A DNA stretch of 64,000 bases. It comes from Caenorhabditis elegans (taxonomy: Eukaryota; Nematoda; Chromadorea; Rhabditida; Rhabditidae). The translations under genes were made by a program, and so were the position numbers. The stretch covers positions 1,116,001 to 1,180,000 of the forward strand of contig NC_003279.8 of the NCBI RefSeq assembly GCF_000002985.6, written 5' to 3'. Below, piece by piece: positions 11,811-23,500 of this stretch (the stretch's first letter is position 1; each line of letters starts with the position of its first letter). The notes beneath the pieces were generated by a model. It had not been told where the DNA came from and did not search any database. It saw only the letters and a list, made by a program, of their open reading frames with translations.

Positions 11811-12831
11811 TAGGCCTTATTAAATATGAAAATAAAATGTGTGAACTCCTCTCGGACAAGTGAATATCTTCATTTTGAGGGTTCTCTTTAATTTTTCAAT
11901 TTTAAGCTGTTTTCAGATATGTTTCACAAAATCTTGGTAGTCTAGAAAACCCCAATGGCCTAGAAATTGGAAAATCTAAGCCAAATCCTGGTCCTTGTAG
12001 TCGAGGAAATCCTTGTTTTAGGCTTTAGACCACAGACGTTCTAGGATTTTCGAAATGTATTTAAATACATTTATGACGTCATTTCTATACACTTTTCGAT
12101 TTTCCGGCACGATGTTTAACGGAAAACTGAAATTCGAAATTCTAGGCCACCGATACAAGCAGGGGATCCTCAATGTTTCTCAATCTCTATTTATTCACAC
12201 CTCTCTCCTCTCTTCCCCACTGCGCCAAACGTCGGCGCGCGACGAAGAAAGTGGGCGTGCCGGCCCAATCACCGCCAAAAGCACAAAAGTGGGCGGGCAC
12301 TGATGATCTACGAGGGGAACAACACTGAAGAATCGCATCCCCCACTACGGTGTGACACATGGCATCCTTCCCGTTTTTAATGACACCTGAAACTATGAAC
12401 AAATTGGTGACGCCGAATTCTGCAAGGTTGGTTCCTTTTTTTTTTGGTTCGTGTGAAGCCTTGGGGGGCTTTTAAAGGGGGTTCTGTAGTGTTAGTAAAG
12501 TACAATTTAGTATAAGCAAAAATCAAATAAAAAAGTTTTAAAAAAAAGTTTTTTGTTTCAAAAATTTTTTGTTTCAAAACTTGTTTCAAAAGTTTTTCCA
12601 TTTTTTAAACATTTTTTTTTCACTTAAAATATTTTTTAAATAGGTTCGTACTCCACTCGGACAACTTATTAAAAAAAAAGAATTTTCTTACTGCCATAAA
12701 TAATAATGAAAATTCAAGATTTTTTATACAAAATTCTAAACAAAATTTTGCACTACTTGTCCGAGAGAAGTACACCGGGGCCATTTCTACCTGAAATTTT
12801 AGATTTCTAAATTGTTTTTTTTTTTGAAAAT
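11811..12831. promoter_or_regulatory. upstream region of ceh-45
   Basis: About 1 kb of non-coding DNA before the element that precedes ceh-45. It includes a GC-richer stretch (12180-12420, with GGCGCGCGACGAAG) that may hold control sequence, and a TTTTGTTTCAAAA-type simple repeat at 12548-12600. No specific site can be named from sequence alone. Confidence 0.3.
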
Positions 12832-13050
12832 TCACGGTGTTCTGGCGTTTCTCATTGAATTTTTCGTGCTCCATTGACAATCGCCCGCCTGACAACGCGT
12901 GGGAAAGTCGTGTACTCCACACGGACAGATGCACTTAGTTTTACAACTAAACTCAAGCCGCGACGCGACACGCAACGCGCCGTAAATCTACCCCAGATAT
13001 GGCCGAGCCAAAATGACCTGGTTCTGCAAACTCTTCCATTTTGAAAATCA
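12832..13050 (-). mobile_element. MITE family B copy upstream of ceh-45
   Basis: Reverse-orientation copy with the GCGACACGCAACGCGCC core. It ends 125 bp before the ceh-45 start codon, so it lies within or beside the promoter or 5' UTR. Confidence 0.75.
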
Positions 13051-13174
13051 AAATCCTCCTAGAAAATTTCATGGTGTCCTAGGAATATTTTTAAAAAATA
13101 TGTGAAGGGCTTTTCATGGAAGAGTTTTCCTCTGAAGACATTCTAGGCCACGGGGGTGAAAACAAAATTTTTCC

Positions 13175-15634
13175 ATGTGTAATCCTCTCGGAACATCCCA
13201 ATTTTCCAGTATCTCCTCGTCATCCTCCTCTCCGTCCACATCAACCTCATTCTCAATTGACACATTGCTCTCGAACCCGTTGGCCGGAATTCCGCAGCTT
13301 CACAATTTTCAAGATCCATTTGGAGCAGTGGGAGCCGCAGCGGCGGCTTCTGCCCTGCCATGGCAGTTTCATCCGGCTAATTATCCGTTTTTCTGTAAGT
13401 TTTTGTGTGGCCCACGTGGAGCGCATTTTTCGTTTTGTCGGTAATTTCAAAAAATCGCAAATTCGAATTTGGATAAGAACTTTTAAAAAAATCAATATCG
13501 CCCACGTCGATACACCGGTAGTTTATCAAAAGAGCGCACATGCTTCAATAACAATCTCCATTAGAACTAAACCACGTGGTGCCAGGCTGTCCCATCACGG
13601 TTTGATCTACAAAAAATGCGGGAATTTTTTGCCCAAAAATCGTGACGTCATGCTAAATCAGTTGAGAACTCTGCGTCTCTTCTCACGCATTTTTTGTAGA
13701 TCAACGAAGATCAAGCCGAAATGAGACACTCTGACACCACGTGATAAACTAGAAGGAAGCGATGCTGAAAATGCGCTCTACTGTTCAAAAACTAAAATTT
13801 TTCAGCAATGCTCTGCGGACCACTAATGCCTCCATTCATGGCTCCATATCACCATCAACACTACGCCTCCCGACGAAAACGCCGGCATCGTACCATTTTC
13901 AGCGAGGAGCAGTTGAACATTTTGGAGACCACATTTTCAACGACACACTACCCGGACGCTACGACGAGAGAAGAGCTCGCGGTTCAGTGCTCATTGAAGG
14001 AAGAAAGAGTTGAGGTGAGTAAATGGAAGAGGAGTGACGTCACACCTAGGCCACCGATTTTGTAAGACTGGCTGGCCTAAATTAAATTCCTGGGGACTAG
14101 AAAATTCAATGGCCTAACAAAAGCGCGGAGCAATCCTTGGCCGTGTAGTTCTCTTGGGGCGGCTTTTCAGTAATTTTAAGATTATTTGAAACAGTTTTGA
14201 AAAGACCCGCAAAATCTAAATTCCGCGGATTTCAACCACCCGAGTTTTTTTCCAGAATTTTTTAAGCTTTTTGGTGGTTTTGAACGACATTTTGATGCAA
14301 ATTAGACAAAAAAACTCGGGTAGTTGAAATCCGCGGAATCACATTTTCCCGGAAAATTTGTTTCCGCGGATTTCAACTACTCGAGTTTTTTTCTAAATTT
14401 TTGACAGTTTTTTGGTGGTTTTGAACAACATTTTAAAGATTTTTTAAAAATCTTATGCGAATTAGACTTAAAAACTTGGATAGTTGAAATCCACGGGACC
14501 GAAACCCCATAGAAATTGAATTTCGTGGATTTCAACTACCCGAGTTTTTTTCCGGAATTTTTAAAGCTTTTTGGTGGTTTTTAACCACATTTTGAAGGTC
14601 TTTTAAAAATCTTATGCGAAATAGACAAAAAACTCGGGTAGTTGAAATCCACGAAAGTGGGTTTTCCCGGATTTCAACTACCCGGGTTTTTACAGATTTC
14701 AAAGTTATTTTTTCGCAAAAAAAAAAACAATACCCGAACATTCCGGGTTAATGAGTCCATTAAACCCTATAATACCATATAGCTGTGTTTCTGAGGAAAA
14801 CCGTCTGTGGGGTAATCTCTAATTACAACCTCTCACCTGCCTAAATCGTGTCGGCCCTTTTCAATTATTTCATCACCACCAACAGCTCTTCTTCTTCCGT
14901 TTATCTTCTTCCACCTGCCTCACTCACTTAACCCGGCAAATCTCAACCTGTAGAGGATGAGGGGGGCGCTGGAAGAGGAGTGACGTCGTCATAGTTCGGC
15001 CGCCGGCGCTGGCTTGATCTACGTAGATCTACAAGAAATGTGGCAGAGTTTTTGACTGATTTTGTATGGTTAAGAACGTGCTGACGTCACATAATTTTGG
15101 GTAAAAAATTCCCACATTTTTTGTAGATCAAATTGTAATGGGGCAGCCTAGCACCACGTGCCTTATCAATTGAATAATCGATTTTTAAAATAATATTCTT
15201 TAAATAAATTTTCTCTTCCAGGTCTGGTTCAAAAATCGTCGGGCAAAAGAGCGCAAGCAGAAGAAGGACGACAGTCGGACTTCTAAGGTAAGCTAGTACA
15301 CTTTTTGAAAATTAATTTTCAAATGCGCTCTACTGTACTCTCACGGTCTCCCTCCATCACCGCCAAGAACGGTAAAATTGGCTCAGTGGTAGGCGCGGTT
15401 TTTTGTGTCAACAGTTTTTGGTTCAATACCCAATAGTGATTTTTTTTTACCTAAATTTCTCTACATTTTCAGCACAGCGGAGACGATTCCGAATGTGACG
15501 AGAGCGACGAGGACACCCGAAAAGTGAAACGGATAAAACGCGAAAATTCCAGCGGAAAAGAGACGAGCTCGCCCGAATCAAAAGCCTCACTGAAGACATC
15601 GCACAGCGAGAATTTGGTGTTGGAGCCTTGTTAG
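13175..15634 (+). CDS. ceh-45: CEH-45, goosecoid-class paired-like homeodomain factor
   Basis: Sequence-specific transcription factor, nuclear. Four exons: 13175-13394, 13806-14014, 15222-15287 and 15473-15634, giving 218 residues with all phases consistent. The homeodomain is residues 98-157 (KRRHRTIF at its start, [12 protein letters not shown] in helix 3). Residue 50 of the homeodomain is lysine (K147), the goosecoid/bicoid specificity. A serine-rich N-terminus precedes FSIDTLL (26-32), an eh1-like Groucho-binding motif in the place it occupies in goosecoid proteins, so repression is likely. The tail is acidic then basic. The homeodomain is split within helix 3 between E143 and V144. The start is the first ATG in frame; an AATTTTCCAG acceptor inside exon 1 (ends 13209) leaves an alternative upstream first exon possible. 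Fold-back elements sit in introns 1 and 2. Confidence 0.9.
13573..13743. mobile_element. MITE family A in ceh-45 intron 1
   Basis: Complete copy with CACGTG at both ends and both TTTGATCTAC/GTAGATCAA blocks. It ends 62 bp before the exon 2 acceptor. Confidence 0.8.
14215..14700. repeat. TTTCAACTACCCGAG palindromes in ceh-45 intron 2
   Basis: Three consecutive ~130-150 bp fold-back units (about 14218-14340, 14362-14495 and 14520-14655) plus a partial fourth. Each opens with a GGATTTCAACTACCCGAG-like arm, has a TTTTTGGTGGTTTTGAAC-like middle and closes with CTCGGGTAGTTGAAATCC. Arms are nearly perfect while middles vary. Confidence 0.8.
15005..15160. mobile_element. MITE family A in ceh-45 intron 2
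   Basis: Diverged at its left end (GGCGCTGGCTTGATCTACG) and intact at the right (GCACCACGTG). It ends 61 bp before the exon 3 acceptor. Confidence 0.7.
15377..15446 (+). pseudogene. tRNA-like relic in ceh-45 intron 3
   Basis: TTGGCTCAGTGGTAGGCGC matches a tRNA A box and D arm, and GGTTCAATACC about 35 nt later matches a B box. The anticodon arm is disrupted by a T-run and the acceptor stem does not pair, so this is at best a decayed tRNA or tRNA-derived repeat. Confidence 0.35.
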
Positions 15635-15731
15635 CATATAATTTGAATCTCTATTCCCCACCTAGCTGGAAATCCAGGCCACCCCCTCTTTATATTCTAG
15701 TCCCCCCCATCCCCTCTCATTTTGTCAAGTC

Positions 15732-15737
15732 AATAAA
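15732..15737 (+). terminator. poly(A) signal of ceh-45
   Basis: AATAAA about 98 nt after the ceh-45 stop, at the distance usual for a short worm 3' UTR. Confidence 0.7.
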
Positions 15738-15739
15738 TG

Positions 15740-16110
15740 TATGTGGCGAATTAATCCGATTCTAATCACGTTATCATTTTGTTGTGGTGGTTGGTTACTG
15801 TAGATAATCCCCCGTAAAATTCGCACCGCCCGACCGGTCTCTGGCGGATTACTGTAGCCGTTTGGGGGGAGAGGGGGGTTTGTAAGGAAAATCACATTGC
15901 TAAATTAATCGAATTAGCATTTTTATCAGCAACGATTTATGCGTGTGTGTGGAAGGTATTACTGTTTTAAAGAGGAAGTACGGTATTAAGATACCTACCC
16001 TGAAGGTAATCATGTGGAAATTTGATGATGTTCTCAACAGAGCGCGTTTGCACACCGCGGTGTGACACCTAGCTGTCTCCAGGCTCCCCTACGCCTCTCG
16101 CACCTGCCGC
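15740..16110. other. intergenic, nothing recognised
   Basis: Two GATTACTGTAG/GGTTACTGTAG scraps resemble repeat edges. No exon or RNA gene was seen. Confidence 0.4.
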
Positions 16111-16113
16111 CGA

Positions 16114-16178
16114 CCATTGGTGCGGCTCATGGCGCTGATTTAAGGCACCAGTCCCTTGTTCGGGGGTTCCACTCTCTT
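16114..16178 (+). pseudogene. tRNA-Leu (UAA) pseudogene
   Basis: GGCGCTGATTTAAGGCACCA followed by a short variable arm and CGGGGGTTCCAC resembles the anticodon, variable and T-arm parts of a class II leucine tRNA with anticodon TAA. The D arm is degraded (GCGGCTCAT), one base is missing from the anticodon stem and the T loop is shortened, so it should not be functional. Confidence 0.45.
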
Positions 16179-16449
16179 CAGTTTACTTTTGCATCGATGC
16201 ACCAATCTGCAAATCCGGTCAAAATCCGCCGCACTAATCCCACCCGCTGCCGAAGGTCCCAAATCTTTTGCAAATTCTCGTGGGAAACGTTGCGAAGTCA
16301 TTTTAAGAGGCTAATCCAATGTTTTCCAAAGAAATTAGAATTATTTCTGAATTATGAATGACAGAGAGGAAAGCAGATTCCAATTTTCGCTGTTAGAAAA
16401 AATATATGAGCGGGGTGTGGAAAAAGACACGGGCTCAGAAAGCACGGAA

Positions 16450-16625
16450 GCTCAAAGTGTCCCATTTTGGTTTGATCTTTGATCTTCGAAAAATTCGGGA
16501 AAAGAGACGCAGACTTTTCAACTGATTTCGCATGGTTAAGAGTGTGCTGACGTCACATTTTTAGGGCAAAAAATTCCCGCATTTTTTGTAGATCAAACTG
16601 TATTAAGACAGCCTGGCACCACGTG
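16450..16625. mobile_element. MITE family A, intergenic copy
   Basis: Right end CACGTG intact, left end worn. First of three copies within 750 bp. Confidence 0.75.
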
Positions 16626-16826
16626 AGAAAGTTATAGTCTTGTGTTAATTTTTTTCTCGCGTGACTTTTCTGTGGGGCCGCGAAATTGTAAAAACTCGTT
16701 CATTGATCTACGAATGCAATTGCGTTCTACCGATAAATCATAATTCGTTAGCTCTGGAACCCAGATTTGCGTTTAATTCGAACAGCGGTCTCAAACAACA
16801 TTGAAAATTGGATCAATTTGATCAGC

Positions 16827-16983
16827 AGTGTCTCATTTTAGATTGATCTACGTTGATCTATGATCTACAAAAAATGCGGGAGAAGAGACGCAAAGTTCTC
16901 AAGCTGACGTCACATTTTTCGGGCAAAAAATTCCCGCATTTTTTTGTAGATCAAACCGTAAGGAGACAGCCTGGCACTACGTG
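16827..16983. mobile_element. MITE family A, intergenic copy
   Basis: Slightly shortened: the GGTTAAGAGTGTG part of the loop is missing. It ends CACTACGTG. Confidence 0.75.
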
Positions 16984-17021
16984 AATCAGAAGAAGTCTGC
17001 AAACTTCACTGAAACAAAATA

Positions 17022-17197
17022 ACGTGGTGTCAGTCAGTCTCATTGCGGTTTGATCTACAAAAATGGCGGAAATTTTTCCCCCAGGAATTTGTGACGACAG
17101 TACACTCTTAACCATGCAAAATCAGTAGAAAAGTCTGCGTCTCTTCTCCCGCATTTCTCGGAGATCAAACCAAAATGGGACATTCTGACACCACGTG
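17022..17197. mobile_element. MITE family A, intergenic copy, opposite orientation
   Basis: Opens ACGTGGTGTCAG and closes GACACCACGTG. It lies in opposite orientation to the two preceding copies, so the three could form larger hairpins together. Confidence 0.75.
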
Positions 17198-17684
17198 CAA
17201 GAGTGCAATCGCGCTCTTCTGATAAAATGTTAAAAATGTAATTCAGGGCAGAGCCCTAGAGAGCTTCTAGAAACTCAATATGTGTCATATATTTGTATCA
17301 TTATTTGCTCTCAATTTGTACATGCACATACACTTACACGACACATAAATTATTAGTTTGCCTCATCTTGGAGGTGGTACGGTAGTTATGTGAGAAGTGG
17401 TGCGTGTCCTCTTGAGCACCTCACCACCTCCAGCTTCATCTTCATCTTCTCACCTGGTATATGCCTAAACAGACCACTTAGTCGACGGAGATCGGATTAC
17501 AGAGATGACTTCTTGAGTGAGAGATGTTGGGGGCTCTTGGAGCAAGTGAAAGAGCAAATATTTTTGAAGGAGAGGGGGTGTTAACATGTCAAGAAGGTGT
17601 GAACATGTGTGTAAGATATATGGATCTATAGGGATTTTCTAGACGCCTACAGTATCTAAAGAGGGGTGATTTTTATAGAAAAGC
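17198..17684. other. intergenic, nothing recognised
   Basis: Contains a CACCTCACCACCTCCAGC-type low-complexity patch near 17420. The short frame across it has no protein character. Confidence 0.4.
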
Positions 17685-17875
17685 TTAATCCCGCATGGTG
17701 TCGGGCGTTGCAAAGCACAATTAGTTTGAACCCGCGAAGTGTCGGGCGCAGGAAATTACTAAAAGTTTGAACATGAGAGGCTGCCTAACGGCGCTTGTTC
17801 CGACACGCGAAATGTCGGGCGCAGCGAAACACAAAAAGTTAAACTCGCGAGGTGTCGGGCGCGGTCGCTTGAGTT
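17685..17875 (+). repeat. degenerate GTGTCGGGCGC repeat
   Basis: Four spaced copies of GTGTCGGGCG (near 17700, 17740, 17815 and 17854), each followed by a GC-rich stretch and then AAACACAAAAAGTT-like sequence. It is noticeably GC-richer than its surroundings. Confidence 0.6.
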
Positions 17876-17941
17876 CGACCGAATGTCATCAATATTCAAA
17901 ACCTTATGTTTAACGGAAAAAGTGTTTTCTTGTGAACGATT

Positions 17942-19335
17942 TTTGATCACGGCCGCTAAATTTTCTAGGCCACGCGTGGCGTCACAGAATTTTAGAATTT
18001 CCAAGATGCTCCCCTTCACTCCAGCAAAAGGTTATTGCTTATTTTCCGATTTGCCGGAAATTTTGAATTCTGGCAATTTGCCGATTTGCCGGAAACTTTC
18101 AATTCCGGCAATTTGCCGATTTTCCGATTTACCGAAAATTTTCATTTTGGCAAATTGCCGGTTTGCCGGAAATTTTCATTTTCGGCAAATTGCAGATTTT
18201 CCGGAAATTTTGAATTCTAACAATTTGCCGATTTGCCGGAAACTTTCAATTTCGGCAAATTGCAGATTTGCCGATTTGCCGGAAATTTTCAATTCCGGCA
18301 GTTTTCCGATTTGCCGAATTTGCCGGAAATTTCAATTCCGGCAAACTGCCGGTTTGCCGATTTGCCGGAAGATTTCAATTCCGACAAATTGGCGATTTGC
18401 CTGAAATTTTTATTTTCGGCAATTTTCCGGTTTGCCGATTTGCCGGAAACTTTCAATTCCGGCAATTTGCCGATTTTCCGATTTACCGAAAATTTTCATT
18501 TTGGCAAATTGCCGGTTTGCCGGAAATTTTCATTTTCGGCAAATTGCAGATTTTCCGGAAATTTTGAATTCTAACAATTTGCCGATTTGCCGGAAACTTT
18601 CAATTTCGGCAAATTGCAGATTTGCCGATTTGCCGGAAATTTTCAATTCCGGCAGTTTTCCGATTTGCCGAATTTGCCGGAAATTTCAATTCCGGCAAAC
18701 TGCCGGTTTGCCGATTTGCCGGAAGATTTCAATTCCGACAAATTGGCGATTTGCCTGAAATTTTTATTTTCGGCAATTTTCCGGTTTGCCGATTTGCCGG
18801 AAACTTTCAATTCCGGCAATTTGCCGATTTTCCGATTTACCGAAAATTTTCATTTTGGCAAATTGCCGGTTTGCCGGAAATTTTCATTTTCGGCAAATTG
18901 CAGATTTTCCGGAAATTTTGAATTCTAACAATTTGCCGATTTGCCGGAAACTTTCAATTTCGGCAAATTGCAGATTTGCCGATTTGCCGGAAATTTTCAA
19001 TTCCGGCAGTTTTCCGATTTGCCGAATTTGCCGGAAATTTCAATTCCGGCAAACTGCCGGTTTGCCGATTTGCCGGAAGATTTCAATTCCGGCAAATTGG
19101 CGATTTGCCTGAAATTTTTATTTTCGGCAATTTTCCGGTTTGCCGATTTTCTGGAAATTTTCAATTCCGGTAAATTTGGTGGTTTTCCGATTTGCCGAAT
19201 TTGCCGGAAATTTCAAATCGGCAATTTTCCGGTTTGCCGCTAAGATTTGCGGCACGGCCGCTAAGTTTTCTAACCTACGCGTGACGTCACAGAATTTTAG
19301 AATTTTCAAGATGCTCCCATTCATTTCAGCAAAAA
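17942..19335 (+). repeat. 354-bp higher-order TTTGCCGGAAA satellite with flanking direct repeats
   Basis: The core (about 18035-19240) is made of ~30-bp units such as GATTTGCCGGAAATTTTCAA and TTCCGGCAATTTGCC, organised into a 354-bp super-unit present about three and a third times. Identical frames recur at 18233, 18587 and 18941. The array is bracketed by two same-orientation ~85-bp copies of CACGGCCGCTAA...GTCACAGAATTTTAGAATTT (17950-18030 and 19250-19335). Long frames of PICRKFSIPA type across it are satellite artefacts. Confidence 0.85.
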
Positions 19336-20034
19336 GTTTTAAAAAAATCCTATTTTTTATTTATAGTTTTCGAAAGTTCTAAGAAATATTTTTTTGCAAG
19401 CCATTGTTATTATTGGCGAAAAAACAATTCTTAAATTAATTTTTTTCCAAATTCATCTAGCTATTAGCATCTTTTGAAACATATTAACCACTCGATACAC
19501 CATGATCCACTGCCCATCCACACCACCACACCGGATTACGGTAGTCAAGCGGTTTGTATTTGCCCAAGGATTTGACCGCTTGTAAAGAAGACACCTCGCT
19601 TTCTTGTACGTATGTCTATGTGTATGTAGTATGTCAATGAAATAATCGAACACATCCATCTGCCAAGAGGCTTCTCGGCACCCCTCAACTAATACCAAAT
19701 GTCAACAGATCAACTGAAAAAAACGACTGGAGGCTCCTGAAGAAAGAACAAAAGGTGCGAGAAACTAACACCTGTCCCCCGAGGCAAAACGTCAAATTCG
19801 CCGTGTAAACATGCGTCGAATTTGCTACTTTTTCGAATTGCCAGGGGTTTCGTGGAAGAGGTGTAGTTAGGCCATTAAAGGAGGTGTGACGTCACAGTTG
19901 TCCGCAAATCACAAGTGATTCGCTGTATAAAAATCAAATTGAACACATTTTGTGGAAAGTCAAATTGTGATTTATAAAACTTGTGAAATTATTGGACAAG
20001 TTTTAAAATATTTAAGTGCAAAAAAAAGTCAGAA
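19336..20034. other. intergenic, nothing recognised
   Basis: Lies between the satellite and an AATTCCCGCC repeat, 3' of both ceh-45 and the zinc-finger gene. No exon supported; the 81-codon minus-strand frame here has no recognisable features. Confidence 0.4.
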
Positions 20035-20035
20035 A

Positions 20036-20345
20036 ATTTGAATTCCCGCCAATTTTTTTCTCAGGAAATGTGAATTCCCGCCAATTTTTTCTCAGAAATT
20101 TTGAATCCCCGCCATTTTTTCCTAGCGAAATTTGAATTCCCGCCAAACTTTTTCTCAGAAAGTTGAATTCGCGTCAAATTTGTTCACAGGAAATTTGAAT
20201 TCCCACCAAAATTTTCTCAGGAAATCTGCATTCCCGCCAAATTTTTTCTTGGAAAATTTGAATTCCTGCCAAATTTTCTGAGTAAAAAAAAATTTGGCGG
20301 GAATTCAAATTTTCTAAAAAAAAATTGGCGGAAATTCAAACTTTT
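20036..20345. repeat. GAATTCCCGCC repeat, second locus
   Basis: Seven to eight plus-strand units like those at 8563, followed by two units in opposite orientation (GGCGGGAATTCAAATTTTC), so the array ends in a hairpin. It begins right after a short AT-rich spacer, downstream of the zinc-finger gene's poly(A) signal. Confidence 0.8.
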
Positions 20346-20382
20346 TGAGAAAAACATATTTTTTAAAAAATTTTATATCATC

Positions 20383-20388
20383 TTTATT
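20383..20388 (-). terminator. poly(A) signal of the zinc-finger gene
   Basis: AATAAA on the minus strand, 127 nt past the zinc-finger stop codon. Confidence 0.65.
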
Positions 20389-20514
20389 TTGGGCAATGAT
20401 AAAAATGAGCAAAAAAAGGTACACATCATCAATATAATAAAACCGCGTAAAAATGTGAGGAGATCAAATATATGCTAAAGTATGCTAAAAAAATAGGTTC
20501 TAAAATTTGAAAAT

Positions 20515-23500
20515 TCAATTAATCGGAGCAGTATGCGCAACAGGTCTCGGCGGAATAACGGGCTGCTCATCGTGTTCCTGCCGGATGTGTGTGAGAAGGG
20601 GGTCCATGTCGAGGAATCGTGTTCCACACAGTTTACAGTTGAATTCGGAAGTTTCGGCGTTGATTGCGTGCATGTTGGGCATTCCGAGATTACGGTCAAC
20701 TGACATCATTGGTTGCGTCGTGTTTTTCGATGGATACATTAGCTGAAGAAAAATTTGAAATTTGGGGAAAAATATGATTTTTTTAGGATTTTTTTTTGTT
20801 GTTGGAAAATTCAAATTTGATATTTTTTAAAGGATTTTTAAAAAACATTTTTATCGATTTTTTAGCTCGATTTAGGACGAAATTGAATTTTTTAAAGAAC
20901 TTTAACAATGATTAAAAACCGATTTTTGATAAAAAGGAACTTTCTAACTTTTTTTTTGAAATCTGATTTAGGCCAAAATATAAATTTTTGCGGCGATCAA
21001 AAAAGTCTGAAATTTGAAAAAAAAAAATTTCTACATTCAAGTTAGTTTTTTAAAAATTAAAAAAAAATATATTTTTATAAATTATTTTTCAAATATTCCG
21101 CATTTTTCGGGAATATTGTTTAAAAATTGAATTTGAACAAATTTTTTAAAAAACTTGATTTTTTTTTTCATAGTGAATCTTCAATATATATTTATAAATA
21201 TGATTTACGTTAATTTTTTTTGAAAAATAAAATTTTTACAACTTTTTGGAATTTTCATTTTTTTCTTCAATTTTTCAACACATTTTTGAAAAACATTAAA
21301 AAAATTACTAGTTAAATTTTTTTTTAATTACAAGAAAAACTACACATGGTGCCAGGCTGCTGTCCCATTACGGTTTGATCTACAAAAAATGCGGGAATTT
21401 TTTGCCTTAAAAAATGTGACGTCAGCACACGTTCTTAACCATGCGAAATCAGTTGAGAACTCTGCGTCTCTTCTCCCGCACGTTTTGTAGATCAACTTAG
21501 ATCAAAGGTTATAATTTTTTTAAATTAATAAATATTTAAAAATAGTTTTTGAAGTGATAATATTTTTGAAAAAAAAATTAGTTTTTTTTTTTTTTAATTA
21601 CAAAACAAACTAAACTAAACTATAAAGAGTTATAAGATCACTCGAAAAAATATTAAAAATTTTTTTTTTTAATATTATTAATTTATTTCCAATTAAAAAA
21701 AAATTTTTTTTTTCAACATGCCTGAGAAAAAAAAACAATTTCCTAATATTTTTTGAAAATTGAAAAAATATATTTGAAAAAACTTTCAAATTTTCAAATT
21801 TCACCAATTACCTGCGCAGTTTCATGATCTTCCGAATAGAAATGCGCATCACTGGCGCGTTTCGTCGGTAGATCAATTTCACAAATCTCGCAGCGGCGAA
21901 TAAACGACGAAACTCCGCTAGTCTTGTTGTGAGCAATAATCGAGAAGAGCTCATTATCCATCATTTCATCCGAATCGCCTACAGTAACCCGTTCCTTGTA
22001 GGCATCGTCTAGGCCTAGAGCTGGGAGCATTTGGAGCATTCGGACAGTGTTCAGGTTGAGGCGCATATCATTATGAAGAACAATCGAGAGATTTGTCGAT
22101 TCTTGCAATTGATTGATTTTTATCTCGCTTACTGTGTCGACCTGAAAGAAAATGATGGATTTTTTTGGGTTTTTTGAATTTTTTTTTTTGCTCTCCAAAT
22201 GGTAGAATTTTCTAAATTTTTTAAAGATTTTTCTTTAATTTAGCAAAAAAGGGCCGAATTAAATTAGAATTCCCCCGCGCACATGAGTGACGTCATTTTC
22301 GACATTTTTGTGTGTTTTCCAGCTATATTAATAGGTTTTTCTGTCCAACTATCAAGTATTCTACACGGAAAAATGTCTGGAAATTGACAAACTGTGTTTC
22401 GAATTATAAAACAAAGAAAAATCCAAAAATGTCAAAATTAAAGGTGGACTACACCCTGTGGGAAAATTGCTTTAAAACATGCTTATGGTACCACAATGAC
22501 CGAATATCATGATAAAAAAAATTTTAAAAACATTTTCCGCGATTTTATATGATTTTTTGAAAATTGAAAAAATCTCAGTTTTCCCCCCTAATTCCTATTT
22601 GAATTACCGCCAATTGAACTCGTTCGTTGGAGCGCGCTTGCATTATTTTCATTAACTTTTTAAAATTATTTTCATTATTTCACTGATTTTCTTCATTCTT
22701 AAGGTTTTTAATTGAAGAATGAAAGAAAAAACAGGAAAGTCCAAAATTTTTATTAAAAAGTCGTTAAAAGTGCGTAAAACTTTGAAATTATGCGATCCGA
22801 CGACGACGAGCTTGAAATTAGTATTATTCAGAGTTTTAGGCATTTTCAGTTAAACATTTTGCATTTCTCTTGTTTGTTTCTTTCATTTTCTGATTAAAAA
22901 CCTCCAAAAAATGAAGAAAATCAGTGAAATAATGAAAAATAATTTTAAAAAATTAATGAAAATAATGCAAGCGCGCTCCAACGAACGAGTTCAATTGGCG
23001 GTAATTCAAATAGGAATTAGGGGGGAAAAATTTTTCAATTTTCAAAAAATCATATAAAATCAGGGAAATTTTTAAAAATTTTTTTATCATGATATTCGGT
23101 CATTGTGGCCCCATAGGCATGTTTTAAAGCAATTTCCCCACAGGGTGTAGTCCACCTTTAATTTTGACATTTTTGGATTTTTCTTTGTTTTATAATTGGA
23201 AACACAGTTTTTGTCAATTTCCAGACATTTTTCCGTGTAGAATACTTGATAGTTGGACAGAAAAACCTATTAATATAGCTGGAAAACACAAAAATGTCGA
23301 AAATGACGTCACTCATGTGCGCGGGAATTCTAATTTAATAGCTAAAATTCGAAATTTGACCGACTTATCAAGCGGCTGGAAACTAATTTTTTTTTGAAAT
23401 CACCGTCAAATTTTGAGTATACAATGTAATAATCTTGCGTTTTCAACTTTATTTAAGTATTTTTATTTAAAAAAACATAAATGAAGTTGAAAACGCAAGT

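Noticed and set aside
13116..13724. 202-codon plus-strand frame overlapping ceh-45 exon 1
   Set aside because: It reads through the exon in another frame and into a MITE; the eh1 motif and homeodomain belong to the frame starting 13175.
18035..19240. Several open frames of about 100 codons (PICRKFSIPA type)
   Set aside because: They repeat every 354 bp in all three forward frames because the satellite lacks stops; no independent protein signal.
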